NCBI RefSeq assembly: GCF_000280495.2
Contig: NZ_CP018016.1
Coordinates: 1,178,001-1,242,000, forward strand
Direction of reading: 5' to 3'
Origin: Kosakonia radicincitans DSM 16656
Lineage (GTDB): Bacteria > Pseudomonadota > Gammaproteobacteria > Enterobacterales > Enterobacteriaceae
Length of the DNA stretch: 64,000 nt
Part shown: positions 22,159 to 31,526 of the stretch, one piece after another
Position numbering within the stretch: position 1 is the stretch's first letter
Layout: every line of letters begins with the position of its first letter
Program-made: the position numbers and the translations under genes
The notes under the pieces: model-generated
Database searches by the model: none
The model's input: the letters and a program-made list of their open reading frames with translations, nothing else
What the model was told of the DNA's origin: nothing

Positions 22159-23100
22159 TTAACGTGCAGTCACCAGCTCGCGTTTCATCTCGATAATCTG
22201 TTTGAAATCGTCCACGCTGCCCGGGCCGATATGCTGCGTGCCGCCCATCGCTTTCACGAAGCAGGCGTGATTATCGGTATCCAGTTTCTTCACGGCGGTA
22301 ATGACTTTGGCTTTGAAATCCGCCGGCAGGCTGTTGCTCACCAGAATCGGGCCGTTCGGGATCAGCGTCGATTCCCAGATGATGCGGATCTCTTTCATCA
22401 GATTCGGGTGATCCATGCGGATCAGGCGGTTAAAGGCGCCCGTGCTGTAGCCGGTATTATAATCGCCAACCATTGACGTCCAGGTGACCGCGCCCGCGAA
22501 CTGGCCGTTCAGCACGCCGAGGATGTCCTGCTCATGACCGCCAGAGAAGGTAACGCTGGAGAAGTAGTTGTTGTATTTGTTGTCGGCATTGCCGCCGAAC
22601 TTCTGTTTGAACGCGTAGTTCGGGATCAGGTAGCCGGAGGTGGAATCCGGGTCCGCAAAGCCGAACGCTTTGCCTTTCAGATCTTCCAGCTTTTTGTACG
22701 GGCTGTCGGCTTTCACGATCACCACGGAGTGGTAACCGCGCGATTGATCTTTATCGTCAACGGCGATGCCCACGATATCGACCGCTTTCGGGTTGTTGAT
22801 ATACACCGAGGCGTAAGAGGAAGGCGACATGCTCAGTACCACGTCAACTTTCCCGCCCAGCAGCCCCTGGATCACACCGGAGTAGTCAGAGGAGTTGCGC
22901 AGTTTGGTATCGACGTTCAGCTCTTTATCGAGAAACTCTTTCACACACTGGTTATCGCCGATTTGCTGGGTCGCGTTCTGCCCGCCCAGAATCCCCAGAT
23001 TCAATTCCTTCGGCTGCTCAGCGGCAGAGGCCTGCCATGCCAGCAGAAGACCTGTCATCAATGCAGATAAACGTAATGCGCCAGAAATAGGGTTTTTCAT
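22159..23100 (-). CDS. phnD: Phosphonate-type ABC transporter periplasmic binding protein PhnD
   Basis: A 313-aa periplasmic protein with a clear signal peptide (MKNPISGALRLSALMTGLLLAWQASA). The mature part has PhnD-family features: LNLGILGG at the start, DYSGVIQGLLGGKVDV, and FADPDSTSGYLIPNY, the oxyanion-binding STSG loop. The second ATG (23100) was preferred because CAGG lies seven bases upstream. Similarity to E. coli PhnD is only moderate, so the ligand could be a phosphonate, phosphite or another phosphorus compound. Confidence 0.85.
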   Translation of the reverse strand: MKNPISGALRLSALMTGLLLAWQASAAEQPKELNLGILGGQNATQQIGDNQCVKEFLDKELNVDTKLRNSSDYSGVIQGLLGGKVDVVLSMSPSSYASVYINNPKAVDIVGIAVDDKDQSRGYHSVVIVKADSPYKKLEDLKGKAFGFADPDSTSGYLIPNYAFKQKFGGNADNKYNNYFSSVTFSGGHEQDILGVLNGQFAGAVTWTSMVGDYNTGYSTGAFNRLIRMDHPNLMKEIRIIWESTLIPNGPILVSNSLPADFKAKVITAVKKLDTDNHACFVKAMGGTQHIGPGSVDDFKQIIEMKRELVTAR

Positions 23101-23135
23101 TGTCATTGCCTGTGTTGTCTCATTGGAAGGAATAA

Positions 23136-23981
23136 TTAATGCAATTGGCTGATTTCATCGCCGTACAGCACGTGCAGAACATCCTGTGTCAGCCGGGAAG
23201 GGTGGTCATCGAAAATAATGCATCCCTGCGCCACGCCGATAACCCGCGTGCAGTACTCTTTCACCAGCTCAACAGAGTGCAGGTTGACCATCACGCTGAT
23301 GCCCTGCTGGCTCACTTCGCGCAGCACGTCCATGATGCGCTGGGTATTTTTCGGATCCAGCGAAGCGACAGGTTCGTCCGCCAGTAATAACGAGGGGTTC
23401 TGGATCAGCGCCCGGCAAATCGCCACGCGCTGCATCTGCCCGCCGGAGAGCGTCTCTGCACGCTGTAACGCATGCGGCAGCATGTTCAGCCATTCGAGCA
23501 GGGCGATGGCTTTCGCGCGGTCTTCGTCGGTGAAAACTTTAAACAGCGATTTTAGCGTTGATGTCTGGCTCAGACGCCCAAGCAACACGTTGGTCAGCAC
23601 ATCCAGGCGCGGAACGAGGCAGAAGTCCTGGAAAATCATGCCGCACTGGCTGCGCCACTGATTGAGCGCACGGCCTTTCAGACGTGAGACATCACGCGGC
23701 TCGCCTTCATCATCGGTGTAACTTAAGATCTCGCCAGCGCTGGCGCTGTGCGTGCCATTCAGTACATGTAAAAGCGTTGATTTACCCGCGCCGGAACGGC
23801 CAATCACGCCGACCATCTCGCCGCTGTGCAGATCGAAACTGATATCGTCCAGCACGGTCTGATGCTCGTTATATGATTTGCGCAAGTTCCTGACGCTCAG
23901 CACCTTTTGTTTCGGCACGGTGTTTAATTGATGCAGAGGCGAATAGGGGTGTTCAGAAAGTTCTGCCAACGCGCTGTTCAT
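23136..23981 (-). CDS. phnC: Phosphonate-type ABC transporter ATPase PhnC
   Basis: A 281-aa ATP-binding subunit. Walker A is GRSGAGKST, the ABC signature is [17 protein letters not shown], Walker B is [13 protein letters not shown] and the switch His lies in MVNLHSVEL. It is the first gene of the phnCDEE transcript. The ATG at 23981 follows GGAAGA; an ATG seven codons upstream is possible. No C-P lyase (phnGHIJKLM) or phosphonatase gene accompanies the transporter within this window. Confidence 0.88.
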   Translation of the reverse strand: MNSALAELSEHPYSPLHQLNTVPKQKVLSVRNLRKSYNEHQTVLDDISFDLHSGEMVGVIGRSGAGKSTLLHVLNGTHSASAGEILSYTDDEGEPRDVSRLKGRALNQWRSQCGMIFQDFCLVPRLDVLTNVLLGRLSQTSTLKSLFKVFTDEDRAKAIALLEWLNMLPHALQRAETLSGGQMQRVAICRALIQNPSLLLADEPVASLDPKNTQRIMDVLREVSQQGISVMVNLHSVELVKEYCTRVIGVAQGCIIFDDHPSRLTQDVLHVLYGDEISQLH

Positions 23982-24136
23982 AAGTCTTCCGGTTTTTGTC
24001 ATTCAACTGGCGACCATTAACGGCACAACAGATGATCGTTTTATGACGAACAGGCGAACAAATAATGAACGCGAAGGTTTCGCTTAAGGTTGGGCAGGCC
24101 ACCGCAGGCTGCGGTGGCGGGTAGCTGAGGCGATGT

Positions 24137-24757
24137 TTATATCATGCGGATAATCAGACACGCTGCGCCCCAGGCGCCTTCTACCCCTTCGTCATGAATT
24201 TCCGAAGTGACCTGGTAAACGTGATAACGGTCAGCGATCTGTTTCCGTACGTAGTCTTCCACGCGCGCAAATTTCTGCGACACCTTCTCCGCACCGCTAA
24301 GCAACTCACCGTCGGCGGCGGAGTAGTAATAGGCGAAGGCGCCAAATTTAATGGAAGAGGTTTCGCGGCTGATTTTCAGCACTGAGGTAATACGCTCGAT
24401 ATCGTGATACCAGGTGGAGGGGCCGCCGGGCTGGTTTTTCACTTCAATAACGGCGCGCGGCTGGGATTTTCCCCACCACAGCAGAATATCAAAGCGCCCA
24501 TTCAGCCGCGCTTTAAGAGGTTTGGGGCCAGGCGCGATAGCCTGCGCATGTTCCATCGAACTGCTGCCATTACTCTCGATGGTAACGAATTTCGCCCCTT
24601 CCATTTCGCTCAACTCTTTGGCGATATAGGTGGTCAGCATGTACTCCGCGGCTGTCCACACCCAGTATCCACCTGACATTTTCCGGTAATCTTCATGCGC
24701 TTTCTCAATCCCGGAAATGATTGCGCCGCTGATAACGTCCGTTGCCACTGCTGCCAT
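24137..24757 (-). CDS. Hypothetical protein with a PD-(D/E)XK nuclease-like core
   Basis: A 206-aa soluble protein I cannot name. Around residues 85-115 it reads GRFDILLWWGKSQPRAVIEVKNQPGG: an Asp on a hydrophobic strand, then 15 residues later Glu-x-Lys on the next strand, the geometry of the PD-(D/E)XK nuclease active site (D...ExK). The N-terminus has a helical segment KAHEDYRKMSGGYWVWTAAEYMLT. No helix-turn-helix, signal peptide or partner gene is seen. The start follows AGGAGATCAC. It lies alone between the phn importer and an unrelated importer, divergent from the latter. Confidence 0.6.
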   Translation of the reverse strand: MAAVATDVISGAIISGIEKAHEDYRKMSGGYWVWTAAEYMLTTYIAKELSEMEGAKFVTIESNGSSSMEHAQAIAPGPKPLKARLNGRFDILLWWGKSQPRAVIEVKNQPGGPSTWYHDIERITSVLKISRETSSIKFGAFAYYYSAADGELLSGAEKVSQKFARVEDYVRKQIADRYHVYQVTSEIHDEGVEGAWGAACLIIRMI

Positions 24758-25091
24758 TGCGTTGTGATCTCCTGAAAGTTTGCGATCAGCATACGCTTGT
24801 ATCGGTATATCGATGGGGCGATATAAGACACTAAACGGGGTATTTTTACGTTATTTCACACGACGTTATTTTCTTCTTTCTGGCTATTTTTCGGCACGAG
24901 AAGGCGGACAGAGCATGATATTAAGCGGATATTTACGGTTTTTTTTGCCTGCTATTTTCCGCGCGGAAACAGCATATATTTAAATCACGTCACCGTCACA
25001 AAAGTCAGAAAAAACAAGCAACTTTATTGCATCGGTTGGCGCACGGTCTATATGTTAATTTTGTGTTTCAAAAACAATACCAGGGGGTTGT

Positions 25092-26180
25092 ATGGAAGGG
25101 AAGATTGCAACGCTGGCCGCCGTTCTGGCCACCGTATTTGCTGGCTCTGCGCTGGCGGCGGTGCCTGCGGGCTATCCGGCGGAGTATCAGAAAATCGTCG
25201 ATGCCGGGACGAAAGAGGGCAAAGTCGTTATCTATTCGACAACGGATACCAAAGCTGCAGGCCCGCTGATTAAAGGCTTTGAGGAGCAATATCCGGGAAT
25301 TAAAGTCGAATATAACGATATGAACAGCACCGAGCTGTATAACCGCTATCTCAGCGAGCAGGCCTCCGGCAGCGGCAGCGGCGATGTGGTCTGGAGTTCA
25401 TCGATGGATACCGCGCTGAAGCTGGCGACGGATTATGCCGCCGAATATGCTTCACCAGAAAAAGAGAAATTACCGAAGTGGGCGGTGTGGCAGCAAAAAG
25501 CCTATGGCACCACCTATGAACCGGTGGTGTTTATTTATAATAAACGGCTGATCCCCGCAGGCGATGTTCCCGATTCTCACAGCGCGCTGGCGAAATTAAT
25601 CGCCGCGCAGAGCGATAAATTCAAAAATAAAGTCACCACCTACGATATTGAAAAGTCCGGCCTCGGTTTTATGCTCGCCGTGCAGGACAGCAAAAGCGAC
25701 AAAGACTATTTCGCGCATCTGGGGGATATCGCCAAAGGCGGCCTGACGGTGCAATCCTCTACCGGCACCATGATGGAGCGTGTCTCGTCGGGTGAAAACC
25801 TGATCGGTTACAACATCCTTGGCTCGTATGCCGAAGCGCGCATTAAAGGGGATAAATCGCTGGGCATCTCTTACCCGAAAGATTATGTGCTGGTGCTGTC
25901 GCGCGTGTCGTTTATCAGTGCGGAAGCGGAACACAGCAACGCGGCGAAACTGTGGTTTGACTATGTGCTGTCGGAAAAAGGGCAGAGCATTCTCGCCAAC
26001 CAGGCGGATATTCCTTCTCTGCGCCAGGATATTGAAGGCAAAAACGATATTGATGGCATGACCAAACTGCTGGGGCAGGCGCTGAAGCCGATCCCGGTGG
26101 ATGAATCACTGCTGGAATATCTGGAGCCGAAAAAACGTCTGGAATTTATTAAGCAGTGGCGCGAAGCCGCCGCCAAATAA
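25092..26180 (+). CDS. FbpA/AfuA-like ABC transporter periplasmic binding protein
   Basis: A 362-aa extracellular solute-binding protein of the cluster D (iron(III)/polyamine/sugar-phosphate) type, with a signal peptide ending at SALA-A and the typical GKVVIYSTTDTKAAGPLIKGFEEQYPG opening. The paired tyrosines that bind Fe(III) in FbpA-type proteins are not evident in the expected region (about residues 220-250), so the ligand may be a phosphorylated sugar, organophosphonate or other anion rather than iron. Start ATG 25092 follows GGGGGTTGT. It precedes its permease by 72 bases. Confidence 0.82.
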   Translation: MEGKIATLAAVLATVFAGSALAAVPAGYPAEYQKIVDAGTKEGKVVIYSTTDTKAAGPLIKGFEEQYPGIKVEYNDMNSTELYNRYLSEQASGSGSGDVVWSSSMDTALKLATDYAAEYASPEKEKLPKWAVWQQKAYGTTYEPVVFIYNKRLIPAGDVPDSHSALAKLIAAQSDKFKNKVTTYDIEKSGLGFMLAVQDSKSDKDYFAHLGDIAKGGLTVQSSTGTMMERVSSGENLIGYNILGSYAEARIKGDKSLGISYPKDYVLVLSRVSFISAEAEHSNAAKLWFDYVLSEKGQSILANQADIPSLRQDIEGKNDIDGMTKLLGQALKPIPVDESLLEYLEPKKRLEFIKQWREAAAK

Positions 26181-26252
26181 CCTCCATCACCGTTGTGCAT
26201 CGCTGTGATGCACAACGTTTTGTTGGCATGACAGAGCGTAAAGGGATGATTT

Positions 26253-28022
26253 ATGAATATCGTGCGCAGAAAATGGCAGGGGTTGCCGCGTGGCGTAACC
26301 GTATTAATTACCGCACTGGTTATTTATATCCCGCTGTTATTTATTGTGGTGCAGAGCTTCCTTTCCGCACCCTTTTTCGCCCGCAGCAAAGAGTTCAGTC
26401 TTGAATCCTTTGCCTTTATTTTTACCGATCCTGATTTTTATCTGGCGCTGAAATCCGGCTTCATTCTGGCTTTCGGGCTGGTGATTATTGCGATTCCACT
26501 CGGTGGTATTCTCGCCTTTCTGATGGTACGCACTGATTTGCCGGGCCGCCGTTTTATCGAACCGTTGATTCTGGTGCCAATTTTCGTCTCGCCGATGGTA
26601 CTCGGCTTTGGCTATGTGGTTGCCGCCGGGCCAGTGGGCTTTTTCTCGCGCTGGGCGGAGGAGCTTATCGGTTTTGTGCCGTGGAACATCTACTCGATGT
26701 TCAGCATTGTGGTGATTGCCGGTTTAACCCATGTGCCGCACGCTTATCTCTATATTTCGTCAGCATTACGCAGCGTCGGTTCGGATGTTGAAGAGGCGGC
26801 GCGTACCGTCGGCGCATCGCCACTTCAGGTGATGACTGCCGTCAGCCTGCCGATGGTTCGCCCCTCGATTCTGTATGCCTGCGTGCTGCTCTTTTTCCTC
26901 GGTCTGGAAGTGTTCGGCCTGATGCTGGTGCTCGGCGATCCCGAAGGCAACATGGTGCTGGCAACATATCTGTATAAGTTGACCAATAAACTGGGTACGC
27001 CGTCGTACCACCTGATGGCGGCGGTGGCCGTGGTGCTGATTTGCATCACCATTCCGCTGGTGATGTTGCAGCGCAGGTTGATGCGCACCGCCAACCGTTT
27101 CGTCACCATGAAGGGCAAAGCCTCGCAGGCGCGCGCGCTGCCGCTCGGCAAATGGCGCTGGGTGGCAGGAATGGTGGTGGTGGCGTGGCTCACCGTGACC
27201 ATCGGCGTGCCATTGATAGGCGTGGTGCTGCGGGCGTTTATTGCCAACTGGGGCGTCGGCGTTTCGTTGTGGGACGAGTTTTCGCTCTCCACGTTTCGCA
27301 GTATCTGGCAGCAGCCGAACCTGCTGCGCGCCATCGTCAACTCAATGGCTATTGGCGTGATTGGCGGCGTGCTGGCGGTGGTCTGCTATCTGTTCGTCGG
27401 CATTGCGATGCACCGCAAGCAGGATAATGTCACGCGCTTTCTCGACTATAGCGTGCTGGTGCCGCGCGCTGTGCCTGGGCTGCTGGCGGGGCTGGCGTTC
27501 TTATGGGTGTTCCTTTTCCTGCCGATGTGGCTGGATCAGTCGCTGAAAAACGGCTGGCTCTCGGGGCTGCCGGTGGCGCAGTGGCTGCGCGACAACCTGA
27601 TCGTCTGGCTGCGTTCGTTGCGTACCACCATCTTCAGCGTCTGGCTGGCTTATACCGTGGTGTGGATGGCGTACGGTCTGCGCTTGATCTCCTCCACGCT
27701 GTTGCAGGTCGGGCCGGAGCTGGAAGAGGCGGCGCGCAGCACTGGTGCGTCGCGCGGGCAGGTAACCCGTCACGTTACGGTGCCGCTGTCGCGCTACGGT
27801 TTGATCGGCTCCTGGCTGTTGATGTTCCTGATTTTTGAGCGTGAATACTCAACCGGCGTTTACCTGCTTTCTCCCGGAACGGAAACCATCGGCTCGATGC
27901 TGGTGTCGCTGTGGGCGGCGGGCGCGATCGATATCGTTGCTGCCCTGTCGTTTATCAATATTCTGCTGGTGGTCATCGGTCTTGGCGTGGCCCTGCGCTT
28001 TGGAGTGAAATTACATGATTGA
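26253..28022 (+). CDS. FbpB/AfuB-like two-domain ABC permease
   Basis: A 589-aa inner-membrane permease made of two fused BPD-transporter domains. Each half ends in an EAA motif: VEEAARTVGASPLQVM near residue 170 and LEEAARSTGASRGQVTRH near 490. About twelve membrane segments are visible. The fused form is typical of iron(III)-type and AfuB transporters. Its last 8 bases overlap the ATPase gene, indicating translational coupling. Confidence 0.87.
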   Translation: MNIVRRKWQGLPRGVTVLITALVIYIPLLFIVVQSFLSAPFFARSKEFSLESFAFIFTDPDFYLALKSGFILAFGLVIIAIPLGGILAFLMVRTDLPGRRFIEPLILVPIFVSPMVLGFGYVVAAGPVGFFSRWAEELIGFVPWNIYSMFSIVVIAGLTHVPHAYLYISSALRSVGSDVEEAARTVGASPLQVMTAVSLPMVRPSILYACVLLFFLGLEVFGLMLVLGDPEGNMVLATYLYKLTNKLGTPSYHLMAAVAVVLICITIPLVMLQRRLMRTANRFVTMKGKASQARALPLGKWRWVAGMVVVAWLTVTIGVPLIGVVLRAFIANWGVGVSLWDEFSLSTFRSIWQQPNLLRAIVNSMAIGVIGGVLAVVCYLFVGIAMHRKQDNVTRFLDYSVLVPRAVPGLLAGLAFLWVFLFLPMWLDQSLKNGWLSGLPVAQWLRDNLIVWLRSLRTTIFSVWLAYTVVWMAYGLRLISSTLLQVGPELEEAARSTGASRGQVTRHVTVPLSRYGLIGSWLLMFLIFEREYSTGVYLLSPGTETIGSMLVSLWAAGAIDIVAALSFINILLVVIGLGVALRFGVKLHD

Positions 28023-29097
28023 GCTGGCTGTAGATAATCTGCATCTGACCTATGGCGACAATCCGGTACTGAAAGGCGTCTCCATGCAACTGAAACGGGG
28101 CGAAGTTGTTTCGCTGCTTGGCCCTTCCGGAAGCGGTAAAACCACGCTGCTGCGCGCCGTCGCCGGGCTGGAAAAACCGAGCCAGGGGCGCATCACCATT
28201 GGCAGCAATGTGGTGTACGACGGCAATCCGCGCAGTGAAGTGCCCGCCGAGGAGCGCAATCTGGGGCTGGTGTTCCAGTCTTACGCCTTGTGGCCGCATA
28301 AAACGGTATTCGAGAATGTGGCGTATCCGCTGAAACTGCGTAAAGTGGCGTCGGCGGAGATCGCTCAGCGGGTGCAAACGGTGCTGGATCAACTCGGGCT
28401 GGGAACGCTGGGCAAACGCCACCCGCATCAACTCTCCGGCGGCCAGCAGCAGCGCGTGGCGATTGGCCGGGCGCTGGTCTATAACCCGCCGGTTATTTTG
28501 CTGGATGAGCCGCTGTCAAACCTCGATGCCAAGCTGCGTGAAGAGGCGCGGGTATTCCTGCGCGAGCTGATCGTCAAACTCGGTTTATCGGCGCTGATGG
28601 TAACGCACGATCAGAATGAAGCGATGGCGATTTCGGATCGCATCCTGCTGCTGAACAATGGCGTTATCGAACAGCAGGGCACACCGCAGGAGATGTACAG
28701 CACGCCCTCAACGCTGTTTACCGCTGAATTTATGGGCAGCAATAACCGCCTGCATGGCAACATTACCGAGGTGGTGAACGGCAAGGCGCGTATTGAAGGT
28801 GCGCGCTGGGCGCTGTGGGGCGTGGCCGGGCCGGGCGTCGAGGTGGGCCAACCAGCGACGGCAGTGATCCGCGTGGAAAGCCTGCGGTTAAGCGATCAAC
28901 CGCAGGACAACTCGCTGGAGCTGCCGATGCTTACCAGCATGTATCTTGGCGACCGCTGGGAATATCTGTTCCGCACGCAGGGGGATGATTTTGTGCTGCG
29001 CGTTTACGGTACTCAGCCGCGCAGCGAGCAGAATTACCGCCTGGTGCTGCCCGCCGAACAGCTATGGATCTTCCCGAAAAGCGGTTCACCAGGGTAA
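28015..29097 (+). CDS. FbpC/PotA-like ABC transporter ATPase
   Basis: A 360-aa ATPase. Walker A GPSGSGKTT, Q-loop in VFQSYALWPH, signature LSGGQQQRVAIGRALV, Walker B VILLDEPLSNLD and switch MVTHDQNEAM are all present; a C-terminal TOBE-type regulatory domain occupies residues about 245-355. It completes the importer encoded by the two preceding genes. Its 3' end overlaps the convergent nrsF-like gene by 12 bases. Confidence 0.9.
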   Translation: MIELAVDNLHLTYGDNPVLKGVSMQLKRGEVVSLLGPSGSGKTTLLRAVAGLEKPSQGRITIGSNVVYDGNPRSEVPAEERNLGLVFQSYALWPHKTVFENVAYPLKLRKVASAEIAQRVQTVLDQLGLGTLGKRHPHQLSGGQQQRVAIGRALVYNPPVILLDEPLSNLDAKLREEARVFLRELIVKLGLSALMVTHDQNEAMAISDRILLLNNGVIEQQGTPQEMYSTPSTLFTAEFMGSNNRLHGNITEVVNGKARIEGARWALWGVAGPGVEVGQPATAVIRVESLRLSDQPQDNSLELPMLTSMYLGDRWEYLFRTQGDDFVLRVYGTQPRSEQNYRLVLPAEQLWIFPKSGSPG

Positions 29098-29724
29098 CGC
29101 CACCCAGCGGTAACCCAGCGCAATGGTGCCGGCGATAATGGTGAAAATGGCGGCGAAATGCATTAACAGATCCGGCGCGCTGAGGTGCGCCGGATGGCAA
29201 AACGCCAGCAACGTCAGCGCCATACAGGCCACGCCCGCGCCCGCCACTGCCAGGCTCCGCGCCGGGAACAGCGATCGGGTGCGGTGCAGATAACCAATCA
29301 CAATCGCCATCATTGGCGCGCTGACCACCAGCATAAACAGATAGCAATTCGGCCCTTCAACGCTGGTAGCAGAAGCCTGCGAGTAGTGCAGGTGCAGATT
29401 ACTCAGCGTGCTGGCGAACCAGATGCTAAACAGCGGCGCAAACCACTTCCAGCCAAGCGGCTGCTGCCCGGCAATGCTCAGCAAAAAAGCATTACGAATC
29501 GCCAGCGTTCCGGCAACAAAGGTCAACAGCAACTGCACGATAACCCACGCCGCGCCGCTCTGCGACCAGTCGGTCAGGGTTCTGTTCAGCAATAAGCTGG
29601 CGGCAATACCGCACGGTAACGCCGTCGCCAGCCAGGCCATCACGCGCAAGCCAGGTTGCCAGGGGCGTTTTACCGGCGCGATGGAGCGGCTTAACTTCTC
29701 AATTAACAGGTCATGATCGGCCAT
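29086..29724 (-). CDS. NrsF-family (DUF1109) membrane anti-sigma factor
   Basis: A 212-aa protein with six predicted membrane helices and a short cytosolic N-terminus (MADHDLLIEKLSRSIAPVKR). This matches the NrsF/DUF1109 family, membrane anti-sigma factors encoded beside ECF sigma genes and shown in Caulobacter to release the sigma under redox or heavy-metal stress via cysteines; two cysteines near the membrane surface (EGPNCYLF and AFCHPAH) could be sensors. It overlaps the sigma gene by 14 bases, a coupling expected of a sigma/anti-sigma pair. Confidence 0.82.
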   Translation of the reverse strand: MADHDLLIEKLSRSIAPVKRPWQPGLRVMAWLATALPCGIAASLLLNRTLTDWSQSGAAWVIVQLLLTFVAGTLAIRNAFLLSIAGQQPLGWKWFAPLFSIWFASTLSNLHLHYSQASATSVEGPNCYLFMLVVSAPMMAIVIGYLHRTRSLFPARSLAVAGAGVACMALTLLAFCHPAHLSAPDLLMHFAAIFTIIAGTIALGYRWVALPW

Positions 29725-30262
29725 GATGTGCTCCCAACCGACGAAGATTATTCAGGGCGCGATGCAGCAATGACTTCACGGCGGAGACCGTCAGGTTATT
29801 GTGCGTCGCGGTTTCCGCAAGGCTCATCTCCCGCAGATGAACATGCTCAATCACCTGCCGCTGGCGGTCCGGTAACTGATTCAGCAGCGCCGACAGCTCT
29901 TCCGGCGCCTGCGATGGCTCGCTGCTGGCAATCAGCAGTGATGCGTCCTCGCTTTCCACTTCCCGCTGCCAGTGGCGACCGCGTTTGCGCAGTGCATCGA
30001 CGGTGCGGGCATGAGCAATCGCCATCAGCCACGGCAGGAAAGGGGCGCTGGGATCGTAGGTATGACGCACCCGGTGCACGGTGAGCAGCACATCCTGAAT
30101 CACATCATCCACCAGCACCTCGTCGGCAATCTGCCTGCGGGCAAGCGTGCGGATAACGGGCACCAGCGCTTTCAGCAGCCGCGTGTAAGCCTGCTGGTCG
30201 CCTGCCTGCGCAAGCGCCATCAGGCGTGGCCATTCGTCACGCGCTGCCTCACTTTTTTGCAT
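29711..30262 (-). CDS. ECF sigma factor
   Basis: A 183-aa extracytoplasmic-function sigma factor. Region 2 spans residues about 20-95 (DDVIQDVLLTVHRVRHTYD, then PFLPWLMAIAHARTVDALRKRGR) and region 4 about 115-175, with the helix-turn-helix MSLAETATHNNLTVSAVKSLLHRALNNLRR. It lies between a DsbD-like reductase gene (9-base gap) and its likely anti-sigma NrsF (overlap), and probably activates this same operon. Confidence 0.9.
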   Translation of the reverse strand: MQKSEAARDEWPRLMALAQAGDQQAYTRLLKALVPVIRTLARRQIADEVLVDDVIQDVLLTVHRVRHTYDPSAPFLPWLMAIAHARTVDALRKRGRHWQREVESEDASLLIASSEPSQAPEELSALLNQLPDRQRQVIEHVHLREMSLAETATHNNLTVSAVKSLLHRALNNLRRLGAHHGRS

Positions 30263-30271
30263 AATCCGCCT

Positions 30272-31492
30272 TTAGGTTTTTTTCCCGCTCGCCTGATTCA
30301 GCGCATTCACCACGATCGAGGGCGTCAGCACTTGCGGCAGGATCTTCGGCGCGCTGCCGTCTGCAGGGTAGACCACATAGAGCGGCAGGCTACCCTGGCC
30401 CAGGTCGTTGAGCGCGTCATCAATATCCGCGTTAAATTTCGTGGAGTCGGCCACCATATAGAGTGTACCTGTCTGCGCCAGCGCGGTTTTCACTGCCTGA
30501 GTGGAGAGCGATGTACGCTCATTAACCTGGCAGGTGATGCACCACGAGGCGGTGAAATTGACAAAGATGGCTTTGCCATGCCCGCGATTCTCCGCCACCG
30601 TTTGCGGTGACCATTTCACCTCGGCAATGTGCGCTGCGGGCAGCGCGCTACCGCTTTTCACCACCGACGGTAGCGGCACAATGGCGGCAAGCAGCAGCAC
30701 GGCGGTAGTCGCGAACAACACTTTATGACCGCGTCCGGCAAAGCGGCGTTGTTGCGCCATACCGTACAGCCAGGCGGCAAAACTCACCACCACAGATGCA
30801 GCAAGAATCGCCGCCAGCGCCGTGGTGCCCGCCTGCTGCGCCAGAACCCACACCAGCCAGCCGAAAGCGCCGAACATCGGAAACGCCAGCCCGCGTTTGA
30901 GCGTATTCATCCATGCGCCGGGGCGCGGCAGCCATTTACCGAGCGACGGAAACAGCGAAATCAGGCTGAACGGCGCGGCAAACCCGAGCGCCAGCGCGAA
31001 AAATACCGCCAGCGCAACGGCGGGCGGCTGCACTAACGCATAACCAATCGCGCCCGCCATAAACGGCGCAGCGCAAGGGGTTGCGACAATGATCGCCAGT
31101 GCGCCGGTCAGCGCCGCGCGGATAAATGCGCCGCGTTCAACCTCAATCTCTCCGGCGCGTTGCAGGCTGAGGCCCACCTCAAACACGCCGAGCAAATTGA
31201 GCGCCGCGCCGAGGATCACCAGCGCCAGAAAGGCGATCACCAGCGGCGACTGGAGCTGAAACCCCCAGCCGACCGCTGTGCCGCCCGCACGTAATGCAAG
31301 CAGAACCCCGGCCAGTATCATCATCGTCACCACGGTGCCGAGCAGAAAACCGAAACCTTCCTGACGGGTTTGCGTCGGTCCCCCGACGTGACGGATTAGG
31401 CCCAGCGCTTTCAGCGAGATAATCGGAAAGACGCAGGGCATAAAGTTGAGAATAATGCCGCCTGCGAAGGCGGCGAGCATAGCGGTCAACAT
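30272..31492 (-). CDS. DsbD-like thiol:disulfide reductase (lacks alpha domain)
   Basis: A 406-aa membrane protein carrying electrons from cytosolic thioredoxin to the periplasm. The first 260 residues form about eight membrane helices with the two DsbD-beta cysteines in NFMPCVFP and ATPCAAPF; the C-terminal periplasmic thioredoxin domain (gamma) carries WCITC. The N-terminal periplasmic alpha domain of classical DsbD is absent, so electrons are probably passed directly to a client, perhaps the peroxiredoxin encoded immediately upstream. I chose ATG 31492; a TTG five codons earlier is possible. Confidence 0.85.
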   Translation of the reverse strand: MLTAMLAAFAGGIILNFMPCVFPIISLKALGLIRHVGGPTQTRQEGFGFLLGTVVTMMILAGVLLALRAGGTAVGWGFQLQSPLVIAFLALVILGAALNLLGVFEVGLSLQRAGEIEVERGAFIRAALTGALAIIVATPCAAPFMAGAIGYALVQPPAVALAVFFALALGFAAPFSLISLFPSLGKWLPRPGAWMNTLKRGLAFPMFGAFGWLVWVLAQQAGTTALAAILAASVVVSFAAWLYGMAQQRRFAGRGHKVLFATTAVLLLAAIVPLPSVVKSGSALPAAHIAEVKWSPQTVAENRGHGKAIFVNFTASWCITCQVNERTSLSTQAVKTALAQTGTLYMVADSTKFNADIDDALNDLGQGSLPLYVVYPADGSAPKILPQVLTPSIVVNALNQASGKKT

Positions 31493-31526
31493 AGCGATTC
31501 TCTGCAAGTTGGAGGGTTACTGCGCG

